Notes under the pieces: generated by a model | Databases searched by the model: none | Told to the model about the DNA's origin: nothing | The model's input: only the letters and a program-made list of their open reading frames with translations | Translations under genes and position numbers: made by a program | Part shown: one piece after another, positions 56,422-64,000 of the stretch | How positions within the stretch are numbered: position 1 is the stretch's first letter | How the letters are laid out: the number at the start of each line of letters is the position of its first letter | Assembly: GCF_000196015.1 (NCBI RefSeq) | Contig: NC_007973.1 | Coordinates: 2,914,001-2,978,000, forward strand | Origin: Cupriavidus metallidurans CH34 | GTDB lineage: Bacteria > Pseudomonadota > Gammaproteobacteria > Burkholderiales > Burkholderiaceae | Direction of reading: 5' to 3' | Length of the DNA stretch: 64,000 nucleotides

Positions 56422-57475
56422 ATTGCTTCGCTACCCAGTTGCGGTACTCACCGGAGATCACGTCCTGAACCCAGGGCTGATTGTCCAGGTACCACTGGAC
56501 AGTCTTGCGCAGTCCGCTTTCGAAAGTTTCGGCCGGCTTCCAACCCAGTTCCCGCTCCAGCTTGCGTGCATCGATCGCGTAGCGGCGATCGTGCCCGGGC
56601 CGGTCTTTCACGAAATTGATCTGGTCGCTGTAGGAACCAGCCGCCTTGGGCTTGAGTTGATCGAGCAAGCTGCAGATTGTGTGCACGACGTCCAGGTTGG
56701 TCATTTCGTTCCAGCCGCCGACGTTATACGTTTCACCCACGCGGCCGCGCGCCAACACCTCGCGAATGGCGCTGCAGTGATCCCCGACGTATAGCCAGTC
56801 GCGCACGTTCTGGCCATCGCCATAGACTGGCAGCGGCTTGCCCGAAAGCGCGTTGGTGATCATCAGCGGGATCAGCTTCTCGGGGAAGTGGTACGGACCG
56901 TAGTTGTTGGAGCAGTTGGTCGTCAGGACCGGCAGGCCGTAAGTGTGATGGTAGGCGCGGACGAGATGGTCGGACGCAGCCTTCGACGCCGAGTAAGGGC
57001 TGTTCGGCGCGTACGCGGTCGTCTCGGAGAACTGCGGATCGGCCGGGCCGAGTGAGCCGAATACCTCGTCGGTGGAAACATGCAGGAAGCGGAACGCCGC
57101 CTTGGCTTCGGCGTCCAGGCCGTTCCAATAGGCACGCACTGCCTCGAGCAGCGTGAACGTGCCGACGATATTGGTCTGGATGAACTCTGCGGGGCCGTGG
57201 ATGGATCGATCAACGTGGCTCTCCGCGGCGAAATGCACGATCGCACGCGGCTTGTGCTCGGCCAGCAAGCGATCAAGTGCGTCCCGATCGCAGATATCCG
57301 TTTGCGAGAATACGTGACGGGAATCGCCGTCCAGCGACGCCAGAGTCTTGCGGTTACCCGCATATGTCAGCTTGTCGACATTTACGACGCTGTCTGCGCC
57401 TGGCTGGGCCAGCCAGTTCAGCACGAAATTGGCGCCGATGAACCCCGCTCCGCCTGTGACAAGAATGTGCGACAA
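56411..57475 (-). CDS. rfbB: dTDP-glucose 4,6-dehydratase
   Basis: This 354-residue RmlB has [33 protein letters not shown] and [15 protein letters not shown] with the catalytic tyrosine and lysine. It is the first gene of the minus-strand operon that runs down to 43898. The 202 bases upstream are AT-rich in part and should hold the promoter, but I could not fix a good hexamer pair. Confidence 0.97.
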   Translation of the reverse strand: MSHILVTGGAGFIGANFVLNWLAQPGADSVVNVDKLTYAGNRKTLASLDGDSRHVFSQTDICDRDALDRLLAEHKPRAIVHFAAESHVDRSIHGPAEFIQTNIVGTFTLLEAVRAYWNGLDAEAKAAFRFLHVSTDEVFGSLGPADPQFSETTAYAPNSPYSASKAASDHLVRAYHHTYGLPVLTTNCSNNYGPYHFPEKLIPLMITNALSGKPLPVYGDGQNVRDWLYVGDHCSAIREVLARGRVGETYNVGGWNEMTNLDVVHTICSLLDQLKPKAAGSYSDQINFVKDRPGHDRRYAIDARKLERELGWKPAETFESGLRKTVQWYLDNQPWVQDVISGEYRNWVAKQYAA

Positions 57476-57677
57476 ATCTCTACTCCCTTTACCTATCAGT
57501 GTGTCCGCGTTCCCAACAATACTCGCCGCGCCGCCCTCTCCTCATGGGAAGCCGGTCGTTATTTTTAAGTTTTTCTTGAAGTGGCGGTATTCTATCTGAC
57601 CCGCAGGCGGCTCCCGAGGCTCCCGTCCAACTTTTTGTAGCGTGGTGTAACCATCCATTCATTTTCCTGGGAAACCC

Positions 57678-58559
57678 ATGCTAAATGTCTGCAAACCCAT
57701 GCAATATCCTTTAGCCACAGATCGCGACTTATACGCCACTCCAGTAGCAATTGGCGACCTCCAAGGCTGCGCGCCCTCGTTTTTTGAACTACTGGAACAG
57801 TTACCGCAAGATGCGCCGCTGCGTTTGGTGGGGGATCTGGTCAACCGCGGCCCGGCTTCGCTGGAAACCCTTCGCACGATCATTTCCATGGGGGATCGGG
57901 TGCGAACCGTCCTGGGTAATCATGATATCCATCTGCTTGCCGTAGCCGCCGGCGTCCGCAAGTCCGGCAAATCAGACACATTAAATGACATTCTTGGAGC
58001 ACCTGATAGTGTCGAATTAATCACATGGCTACGCCATCAACCGCTGGCGATCCGCGAAGATGACTACCTGATTGTTCATGCAGGTGTCTTGCCCCAATGG
58101 ACCGCGGAACAGGTAACCAAGCTCGCGCGGGAGGTCGAGGCCGAATTGCAGGGGCCGAACTGGAAGGCATTTCTGGCCGGGATATTTGGAAATGCCGCCG
58201 ATCGCTGGCGCGACAACCTGACCGGCATCGAGCGTCACCGCGTCATCATCAATGCGCTCACCCGACTGCGCTACTGCACCGCGGATGGCGTCATGGATCT
58301 GAAGACCAAGGAAGGACTGGACAATGCGCCGGCAGGTGTCATGCCCTGGTTCGAAGTCCCGGACCGGCGCACGAGCGATGTCACCGTGGTGTGCGGTCAC
58401 TGGTCCACGCTTGGCCTGGTGATGCGCCCGAATCTGATCGCGCTCGATACGGGCTGCGTCTGGGGCGGCAAACTAACCGCCGTGCAAATGGCAGAGCAAC
58501 CTGAACTGCGTAAGGTCGTTCAGATCGATTGTCCACAATGTCAAGATCCTCTGGCCTGA
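57678..58559 (+). CDS. apaH: Bis(5'-nucleosyl)-tetraphosphatase, symmetrical (or ApaH-like phosphatase)
   Basis: This 293-residue metallophosphatase has AIGDLQGC, VGDLVNRGPASLETLR, VLGNHDIHLLAVA and GVLPQWTAEQ, the ApaH signature set, and a C-terminal WGGKLTAVQM. It hydrolyses Ap4A and can remove Np4-type RNA caps. ATG 57678 has GGGAA just upstream; ATG 57699 is an alternative. Confidence 0.93.
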   Translation: MLNVCKPMQYPLATDRDLYATPVAIGDLQGCAPSFFELLEQLPQDAPLRLVGDLVNRGPASLETLRTIISMGDRVRTVLGNHDIHLLAVAAGVRKSGKSDTLNDILGAPDSVELITWLRHQPLAIREDDYLIVHAGVLPQWTAEQVTKLAREVEAELQGPNWKAFLAGIFGNAADRWRDNLTGIERHRVIINALTRLRYCTADGVMDLKTKEGLDNAPAGVMPWFEVPDRRTSDVTVVCGHWSTLGLVMRPNLIALDTGCVWGGKLTAVQMAEQPELRKVVQIDCPQCQDPLA

Positions 58560-58599
58560 GGAACGCGTCCGGCGGCCAGGGGCATTGGAACAGCGGCTC

Positions 58600-59796
58600 T
58601 TAGAGTTGCATGCCCGGATCGGCGAGTCCGCTGATGGCGCGCTTGCCGTTTTTTGCCTGCACCCACCCTAGCACCGCAATCGCCATCGCTGCAAAAGTGC
58701 CGCCGAGTACCACGGAAAGGAGCAGCATCAGACCAATCGCCGGTCCGGAGCGGTGGTCAGGCAGTGACGGCCCCGATGTAAAACGCGTATTCATCAGATG
58801 CTTCGTCTGCAGTGTCTCCGCAAGCAGATCAATCTTGTTGACGACTTCACGCGTTCGATCATCGTCAAGACGTACGTCCTTGAAAGTTTCCGCGCGCAAG
58901 GCCTTAAAGCCCTCAAACAGCTCGCTCCCCGACTTCACGGAGGGATTGAGCTTCTCGGCGCCTGCATAGAACTTGAGCCGCAGATCATTCTGCGCTTCGT
59001 CGCGTTCCAGCGATGCCAGCTCATTGCGGATATCCACAATGCTCGACTCCACGCCCACAAGCTGCATCGTCGGAGACAAATAACGCGCGCCGTCGGTGTC
59101 GGAGGATAGCAACTGTCGCGACTCGTACTTCGACGCCTCGGGATACTTGGCGGCGATTTCCTTCAGCGCACTGAGCTTGCGTGCGGCCTCTTCGAGTTCT
59201 AGGCGCTTAGCGATCAGCTTGTTATCGAGCTTCTGCTTCTCTGCCCTGACTTCCCCGGCTCGCTGATGGATGTTGTCAAGCAAGTCCTGACGAAGCATCG
59301 TGTCCTTGAGGTAGTCACCCATCAGACTCACGCGTGCCGCGGCATCGTCCGGCGTCGCACCGGCAAAAGTCACGGAGAAACCCAGGATGTTGGAATCCAG
59401 GGGGGTTTTTAAATCGGTGAGGAACCTGAGGTCGTCCTTCGTATAAGGCAGGACAACCTTCACTTGCCTTTGCATAAGCCCCGGGCCAATGGCATGTGCC
59501 AGGTACACCGCGTTCGGGGAGTCCATCAGCTTATTGGCCCGCAGGAAACGCTGGAAGCTTTCCTTGTCCTCAAAGGTCGCACGCTGGGCATTGAATTCCG
59601 TCAGAGGCCGGGACGCCCGCAGGAAGCCCTCGCTCTGATAGTGGCGAAGAAGGTATGACATCAAGGCAAACAGTGCCAGTGAAGCCAGAGCCGTCGTCAA
59701 CAGGAACGGTCTCCTGTTTGCGGAGATCCGGCGGACGATCGACTTTGCCACTGGCGACCAATTCACCGCCTGACCAAACTCTTCCTTCTGACCCAT
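58600..59796 (-). CDS. Wzz-like polysaccharide chain length/export protein
   Basis: This 398-residue protein has a membrane segment at about 29-50, a long periplasmic helical region (AEKQKLDNKLIAKRLELEEA) and a second membrane segment near 365-388 preceded by a proline-containing stretch. This is the layout of polysaccharide co-polymerases without a kinase domain. The start at 59796 is chosen because a promoter lies at 59892-59919; the longer frame from 59895 would begin inside it. It is the second Wzz-like gene in the window. Confidence 0.8.
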   Translation of the reverse strand: MGQKEEFGQAVNWSPVAKSIVRRISANRRPFLLTTALASLALFALMSYLLRHYQSEGFLRASRPLTEFNAQRATFEDKESFQRFLRANKLMDSPNAVYLAHAIGPGLMQRQVKVVLPYTKDDLRFLTDLKTPLDSNILGFSVTFAGATPDDAAARVSLMGDYLKDTMLRQDLLDNIHQRAGEVRAEKQKLDNKLIAKRLELEEAARKLSALKEIAAKYPEASKYESRQLLSSDTDGARYLSPTMQLVGVESSIVDIRNELASLERDEAQNDLRLKFYAGAEKLNPSVKSGSELFEGFKALRAETFKDVRLDDDRTREVVNKIDLLAETLQTKHLMNTRFTSGPSLPDHRSGPAIGLMLLLSVVLGGTFAAMAIAVLGWVQAKNGKRAISGLADPGMQL

Positions 59797-59891
59797 CACA
59801 AAACCCTGTATCGCTTCTCGCCGAAACCCCAAACTATCGACTGCCGCCAACCAATCTCGCGACGCGCCACTAGCAGCGAAATCAAGTCTCA

Positions 59892-59919
59892 ACAATAAGA
59901 TTTCAGCGAAGAATTACAA
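59892..59919 (-). promoter_or_regulatory. Promoter for the second Wzz-like gene
   Basis: On the minus strand TTGTAA and TATTGT are separated by 16 bases within an AT-rich stretch, about 100 bases before the chosen start. Confidence 0.45.
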
Positions 59920-60017
59920 AACGTAACAATACACGAAGTGCATCGACAGGGTTTTCATCTATTTACCCCTCAACAGAAGGGTTGGTGGAATCAAAATTTA
60001 CCTTTGGCCGGCACGAG

Positions 60018-60854
60018 TCAGTGGCCTGCGGCAGGCGCGGCGACCGACGTCAGGACCGGCGGCGTTGCCGCGACTGGCAGGGAATGAAATGCCTCGGCAG
60101 CACCGTGGGCCGCCTCATGCGCGCCCTCCACCAGATGCGTCACCACCTCCCGCGCCGACTCCGCCAGCTCCCTTCGTCCGGCTGATGCAGCATGCAACTG
60201 CGGCCCGATCACCAGCCTCGCCTTGATCGGTGGCGACTTGAGAATAGCGTTCAGGCACTGCACCAGCGATATGTCGTCGATGTAGGCCGGTGCCAGCGTC
60301 GGCTTGCCAGTTGCCGCGTCCAGGTAGGACAACCCTACCGGCTGCACCGGCAGTTTCCCGGCCACTGGCGCCTGCATCAAATTCGCGTGAAACGGCAGCA
60401 CCTTGCTGCCATCGGTGGTCGTGCCCTCGGGGAACACGCACACCAGGTCGCCTTGCTGCATCACTTCGGTGATGTGGTGGAGCACTCGGTGCGCGTCGCG
60501 CTTGCGGGCGCGCTCGATAAAGATCGTGCCGGTCTTGTCGCACAGCCAGCCAACTACGGGCCAGTTGCGGATCTCCGACTTGGCGACGAAGCGCACGGGC
60601 TGCCAGCTATGGATGACATAGATGTCGAGCCACGAGATATGGTTCGACACCAGCATTGCGCCTTTGGGGGCCGCCTGCCCTGGCGCCAGGCCCAAGACTT
60701 CCACCTCGATGCCGCAGATGGCCAGGAGCTTGCGGGACCATGCTCGGATCAGACGTTCGCGCAGACGCGCGCTCGCCCACGGAAAGACAGTGGCACAGAA
60801 CAGCACCCCACGCAGCAGGTGAAATGTCAGCCGCGCCTTGCGTAACCAGATCAT
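60018..60854 (-). CDS. plsC: 1-acyl-sn-glycerol-3-phosphate acyltransferase family protein
   Basis: This 278-residue membrane enzyme has the acyltransferase motifs NHISWLD (H72, D77), GTIFIERARKRDA and FPEGTTTDG near 141. It acylates lysophosphatidate or a related lysophospholipid. The C-terminal 50 residues are alanine-rich and low complexity. It starts 36 bases after the pyrC' stop and probably shares the pyr transcript. Confidence 0.9.
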   Translation of the reverse strand: MIWLRKARLTFHLLRGVLFCATVFPWASARLRERLIRAWSRKLLAICGIEVEVLGLAPGQAAPKGAMLVSNHISWLDIYVIHSWQPVRFVAKSEIRNWPVVGWLCDKTGTIFIERARKRDAHRVLHHITEVMQQGDLVCVFPEGTTTDGSKVLPFHANLMQAPVAGKLPVQPVGLSYLDAATGKPTLAPAYIDDISLVQCLNAILKSPPIKARLVIGPQLHAASAGRRELAESAREVVTHLVEGAHEAAHGAAEAFHSLPVAATPPVLTSVAAPAAGH

Positions 60855-60890
60855 CGTCGACCCCGTGTTGCCTCGATGGCGCCCGGCCTG

Positions 60891-62165
60891 TCAGCGCTGT
60901 TCGTAGACGACCTGGCCGCAGACCAGCGTCGTACGCACACGCCCTTCCATCTCGTAGCCGAGCCACGGCGAGTTCTTGCCCTGACTCTTCAACACGCTGC
61001 GCTCCACCTTCCAGAGCTGCTTCGGGTCGAACACGCACACGTCGGCCATGCTGCCCGTGGTCAGCGATCCCACATTCAGGCCGATAACCCGCGCGGGTTC
61101 GCTGGTAATGCGAGCCAGCGCGCGCACGAGCGGCACCTTGTGCTCGCTGGCCCAGCGCAGCGTCAGCGGCAGCAGCAGTTCCAGGCCTGTAGCGCCCGGC
61201 GAGGCCTCGGCGAAAGGCAGGAGTTTTTCGTCGTCGTCCACCGGGGTGTGATCCGAGCAGAGTGCGTCGATGGTGCCGTCGGCCAGCGCGGCAACGATTG
61301 CGTCGCGATCGCGAGCGCCGCGCAGCGGCGGCGTGAAGCGCATCTGGCTATTGAAGAAGCCGATATCCATGTCGGTCAGCGACACGTGATGGATGTTCAC
61401 GTCGCACGTGACCGGCAGGCCTTCCTTGCGTGCCTGACGCACGAGTTCCAGCCCGGCAGCCGACGACAAGCGGCACAGGTGCACGCGTGCGCCAGTGGCA
61501 CGTATCAATTCGAAGATCGTGTGCAGACGCACGGTTTCGGCGATGACGGACACGCCCGACAGACCCAGGCGCGACGCCACGGCACCACTCGCGGCAACGC
61601 CTCCGCCGAGGAATGGATCCTCTGGACGCAGCCACAGCGTGAAGCCGAACGTCTGCGCGTACTGCATCGCGCGCTGGAGCACCTTGGTGTCATGGATGGG
61701 CGCCTCGGCCTGGCTGAAGCCGACACAGCCTGCCTCCGTCAACTGGCCCATCTCGGTCAGCGCGTCGCCCTTCAGGCCGACGGTCAGGGCACCCAGCGGG
61801 TACACATGCGTCTGGTTGAGCTTGTGAGCGCGGAACTTGAGCATCTCCACCAGCCCCGGCTCATCGAGTACCGGGTCGGTGTCAGGCGGGCAGACCAGGC
61901 TGGTCACGCCACCGGCAGTGGCGGCGGCCAGTTCGGATTCCAGCGTCGCCTTGTATTCGTAGCCCGGCTCGCGCAGGCGGGCGGACAGGTCGACCAGCCC
62001 CGGGCACACGATCATGCCGCGTGCGTCGATGGTCTTGTTGGCATGGAAGTCAGTGGGCGCGCGGCCCACGCCCACAATCTTGCCGGCGGCGATGTACAGG
62101 TCCTGTTCGGCGTCGACGTTCGCGGCCGGGTCGATCAGGCGGCCACCCTGGATATGGATCTTCAT
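60891..62165 (-). CDS. pyrC': Dihydroorotase-like protein PyrC' (probably non-catalytic partner of PyrB)
   Basis: This 424-residue amidohydrolase-fold protein aligns with type I dihydroorotases but reads GLVDLSARLREPG where active enzymes have DxHxHxRxPG, so the first two metal-binding histidines are absent. In pseudomonads such pseudo-dihydroorotases bind PyrB and are needed for its assembly. The gene lies 41 bases after pyrB, the same arrangement. A true PyrC should be elsewhere. The ATG at 62165 gives the family N-terminus MKIHIQGGRLIDP. Confidence 0.9.
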   Translation of the reverse strand: MKIHIQGGRLIDPAANVDAEQDLYIAAGKIVGVGRAPTDFHANKTIDARGMIVCPGLVDLSARLREPGYEYKATLESELAAATAGGVTSLVCPPDTDPVLDEPGLVEMLKFRAHKLNQTHVYPLGALTVGLKGDALTEMGQLTEAGCVGFSQAEAPIHDTKVLQRAMQYAQTFGFTLWLRPEDPFLGGGVAASGAVASRLGLSGVSVIAETVRLHTIFELIRATGARVHLCRLSSAAGLELVRQARKEGLPVTCDVNIHHVSLTDMDIGFFNSQMRFTPPLRGARDRDAIVAALADGTIDALCSDHTPVDDDEKLLPFAEASPGATGLELLLPLTLRWASEHKVPLVRALARITSEPARVIGLNVGSLTTGSMADVCVFDPKQLWKVERSVLKSQGKNSPWLGYEMEGRVRTTLVCGQVVYEQR

Positions 62166-62206
62166 GTTCTGTCGGTGTGTGCTGTTCGTTGTATCCGGGG
62201 TCCGGC

Positions 62207-63178
62207 TCAATCGTTATTACCTGCCACGATGCCCATCACGGCCATGCGCACGGCGATGCCGAACGTCACCTGGTTCAGGATCACCGATTGCGGACCGTCT
62301 GCCACGGCGGAGTCGATCTCCACGCCGCGGTTCATCGGGCCCGGGTGCATCACGATGGCATCAGGCTTGGCCAGCGCCAGGCGCTCCGGGGTCAGCCCGT
62401 AGGCCTTGAAGTACTCCTGCGCCGACGGCAGCAGCGCGCCGGTCATCCGCTCGTTCTGCAGGCGCAGCATGATCACCACGTCCACACCCTTCAGGCCCTC
62501 TTCCATGTTGTGGAAGACCCGCACACCCATCTGCTCCAGCCCGGACGGCAGCAGCGTGCGCGGCCCGATCGCGCGGACTTCCGGCACGCCCAGCGTGGTC
62601 AGCGCGTGGATGTCCGAGCGCGCCACGCGCGAGTGCAGGATGTCGCCGACGATCGCCACCGTCAGGTTCGTGAAGTCCTTCTTGAAATGCCGGATCGTGT
62701 ACATGTCCAGCAGGCCCTGCGTCGGGTGCGCGTGGCGGCCATCGCCGGCGTTGATCACGTGCACGTGCGGGGCCACGTGTTCGGCGATCAGGTAAGGCGC
62801 GCCGGAACTGGCGTGGCGCACCACGAACATGTCGGCCGACATCGCCGACAGGTTGTTGATCGTATCGAGCAGCGATTCGCCCTTGCTCGTGGACGACGCA
62901 TTGATATTCAGGTTCAGCACGTCCGCCGACAGCCGCTTGGCCGCGATCTCGAACGTAGTGCGAGTCCGTGTGGAGTTCTCGAAGAACAGATTGAACACGC
63001 TCTTGCCGCGCAGCAGTGGCACCTTCTTGACCTCGCGGTCGGAGTCGGAGAGCGATACGAACTGGCTGGCGGTATCGAGAATGTGCGTGATCATGTCACG
63101 CGACAGCCCCTCGATCGACAGCAGGTGCTTCAGTTCGCCGTTCTTGGTGAGCTGCGGGTTGCGAAACGTCTTGGTCAT
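62207..63178 (-). CDS. pyrB: Aspartate carbamoyltransferase catalytic chain
   Basis: This 323-residue protein has the carbamoyl-phosphate site [12 protein letters not shown], the second-site segment VRHASSGAP and [12 protein letters not shown]. It commits carbamoyl phosphate to pyrimidine synthesis. No PyrI regulatory chain is near; the PyrC' partner follows. Confidence 0.96.
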   Translation of the reverse strand: MTKTFRNPQLTKNGELKHLLSIEGLSRDMITHILDTASQFVSLSDSDREVKKVPLLRGKSVFNLFFENSTRTRTTFEIAAKRLSADVLNLNINASSTSKGESLLDTINNLSAMSADMFVVRHASSGAPYLIAEHVAPHVHVINAGDGRHAHPTQGLLDMYTIRHFKKDFTNLTVAIVGDILHSRVARSDIHALTTLGVPEVRAIGPRTLLPSGLEQMGVRVFHNMEEGLKGVDVVIMLRLQNERMTGALLPSAQEYFKAYGLTPERLALAKPDAIVMHPGPMNRGVEIDSAVADGPQSVILNQVTFGIAVRMAVMGIVAGNND

Positions 63179-63228
63179 GGCAGGTCGGGCGCGGGTTCTA
63201 TCTGTGTGGTACTTGCGTGCTTGCGGGT

Positions 63229-63753
63229 TCAGCTACGGACTTCAGTGGCAAAGGCAAAGCGGGTGTCCGCACCCTCGCCCTGGCGCGACAGCACCAGGGT
63301 CTTGTCCTGGGGCAGCGCGACGGTAACAGCGGCAAATTCGGCGGCGATCGGCAACTCCCGGCCACCGCGATCAGCCAGCACGGCCAGCGCCACGCGGGCC
63401 GGACGGCCGTAGTCGAACAGTTCGTTGACGGCGGCACGAATCGTGCGCCCCGTGGCCAGCACGTCGTCGATCAGCAGAATATTGCGGTCTTCCACCTCAA
63501 ACGGGAGCGTGGTCGACTGCGCCTGGCTGTGCAGGCCCTTCTTGGCATAGTCGTCACGGTGAAAGGCCACGTTGATCACGCCGTGCCCGCCCAACTGCAG
63601 GTCGGACGCCAGCCGCTCGGCGATCCAGGCGCCTCCGGAGTAGATCCCCGCGACGGACCAGCGCGCACGCTCGCTGGAGGGCATCAGGGCTTGGGCCTGG
63701 TCGCGCAGCGCGTGATACAGCGCCTCGGCGTCGGGTGTAGAGGTCTGGGTCAT
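63229..63753 (-). CDS. pyrR: Bifunctional pyrimidine regulatory protein PyrR/uracil phosphoribosyltransferase
   Basis: This 174-residue PRTase has the PRPP motif [18 protein letters not shown] and [14 protein letters not shown]. The ATG at 63753 overlaps the ruvX stop (ATGA), against a longer open frame. In Firmicutes PyrR controls attenuation. No clear PyrR-type attenuator was seen before pyrB, so here it may act mainly as UPRTase. Confidence 0.94.
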   Translation of the reverse strand: MTQTSTPDAEALYHALRDQAQALMPSSERARWSVAGIYSGGAWIAERLASDLQLGGHGVINVAFHRDDYAKKGLHSQAQSTTLPFEVEDRNILLIDDVLATGRTIRAAVNELFDYGRPARVALAVLADRGGRELPIAAEFAAVTVALPQDKTLVLSRQGEGADTRFAFATEVRS

Positions 63754-64000
63754 AGCGGGAGTTCGTCGAAATACTGTTGCAGGATGATCCGGGCTGCCTC
63801 GGCGTCGAGCGCGCCTCGCTTGGCGCCAGCCATGGCGGCGGCGCGCGAGGAGTAGCGTTCGTCCACCCATTCCACGGGCAGATTGAAGCGTCCGTTCAAC
63901 TGGTTTCCAAAGCGGCGCGCAAGCCGCATCGAGGGCTGTTCTTCGTCATCGGGGCCAGCTTCCGGATTGACCGGCATCCCGACCACGAGTCGCACCGGCG
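63750..64000 (-). CDS. ruvX: Putative pre-16S rRNA nuclease YqgF/RuvX, C-terminal part (5' end outside window)
   Basis: The frame is open to the right edge and codes for the last 82-83 residues of a YqgF-fold nuclease: [21 protein letters not shown] and [15 protein letters not shown] are family motifs. It acts in 16S rRNA 5' end maturation. It overlaps the pyrR start by four bases. Confidence 0.93.
   Translation of the reverse strand, partial: PVRLVVGMPVNPEAGPDDEEQPSMRLARRFGNQLNGRFNLPVEWVDERYSSRAAAMAGAKRGALDAEAARIILQQYFDELPL

Noticed and set aside
58600..59895. Start of the second Wzz-like protein at 59895
   Set aside because: That start would lie within the predicted -10 region, and the extra 33 residues have no family resemblance.
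1..64000. CRISPR arrays, insertion sequences, rRNA genes
   Set aside because: No regularly spaced repeats, transposase motifs or rRNA sequence were found on reading both strands.

Overview
This GC-rich chromosomal segment looks like Burkholderiales, most likely Cupriavidus/Ralstonia. The placement rests on coding style, gene order (glyA-nrdR, ribD-ribE, ribBX-ribH-nusB, pyrC'-pyrB-pyrR-ruvX) and an intracellular PHB depolymerase. No species call is possible from the sequence alone. I see no rRNA, CRISPR array, transposase or integrase. There is one tRNA gene (Gly, CCC anticodon).

Region 1-24.8 kb is mostly housekeeping. It holds the 3' end of glyA, nrdR, a six-gene minor pilin/PilY1 operon, ribD and ribE, a short inward-facing group (YjfB-like protein, secreted hydrolase, CoA-transferase), ribBX-ribH-nusB and an aminotransferase. 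A membrane-anchored lytic transglycosylase with a long structured leader follows, then ubiD, acetoacetyl-CoA synthetase, a GST, the PHB depolymerase and an aldose epimerase-like protein. After that come an orphan hypothetical gene, a broken DUF2335 gene, tRNA-Gly and trmB.

Region 24.8-36.6 kb is envelope related: uppP, a DUF1439 lipoprotein and a YkgJ protein; a TetR regulator followed by a methyltransferase, rhodanese and TolC; then waaL-like ligase, a META/DUF4377 lipoprotein, waaA, waaC and a phosphomannomutase/phosphoglucomutase.

Region 36.7-59.8 kb carries two polysaccharide systems. The first (plus strand, 36.8-43.8 kb) has three glycosyltransferases, an initiating sugar transferase, a flippase and a Wzz-like protein. 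The second (minus strand, 57.5 down to 43.9 kb) begins with rfbBDAC for dTDP-rhamnose. It continues with a flippase, a decayed EpsG-type polymerase, three glycosyltransferases and a four-gene block resembling PglC-PglD-PglE-PglF, which would make and load a bacillosamine-type sugar. Its middle part is visibly AT-richer than the rest. In this sequence the polymerase is broken and the PglD-like gene is split at a run of seven T, so the second system is either impaired, variable or affected by sequence errors. apaH and a second Wzz-like gene flank it.

Region 60-64 kb ends with an acyltransferase and the pyrimidine block pyrC' (a dihydroorotase homologue without its metal-binding histidines), pyrB, pyrR and the 3' part of ruvX.

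The points most worth checking are the PglD frame break, the polymerase pseudogene, the structured transglycosylase leader and the palindrome in front of the TolC operon.
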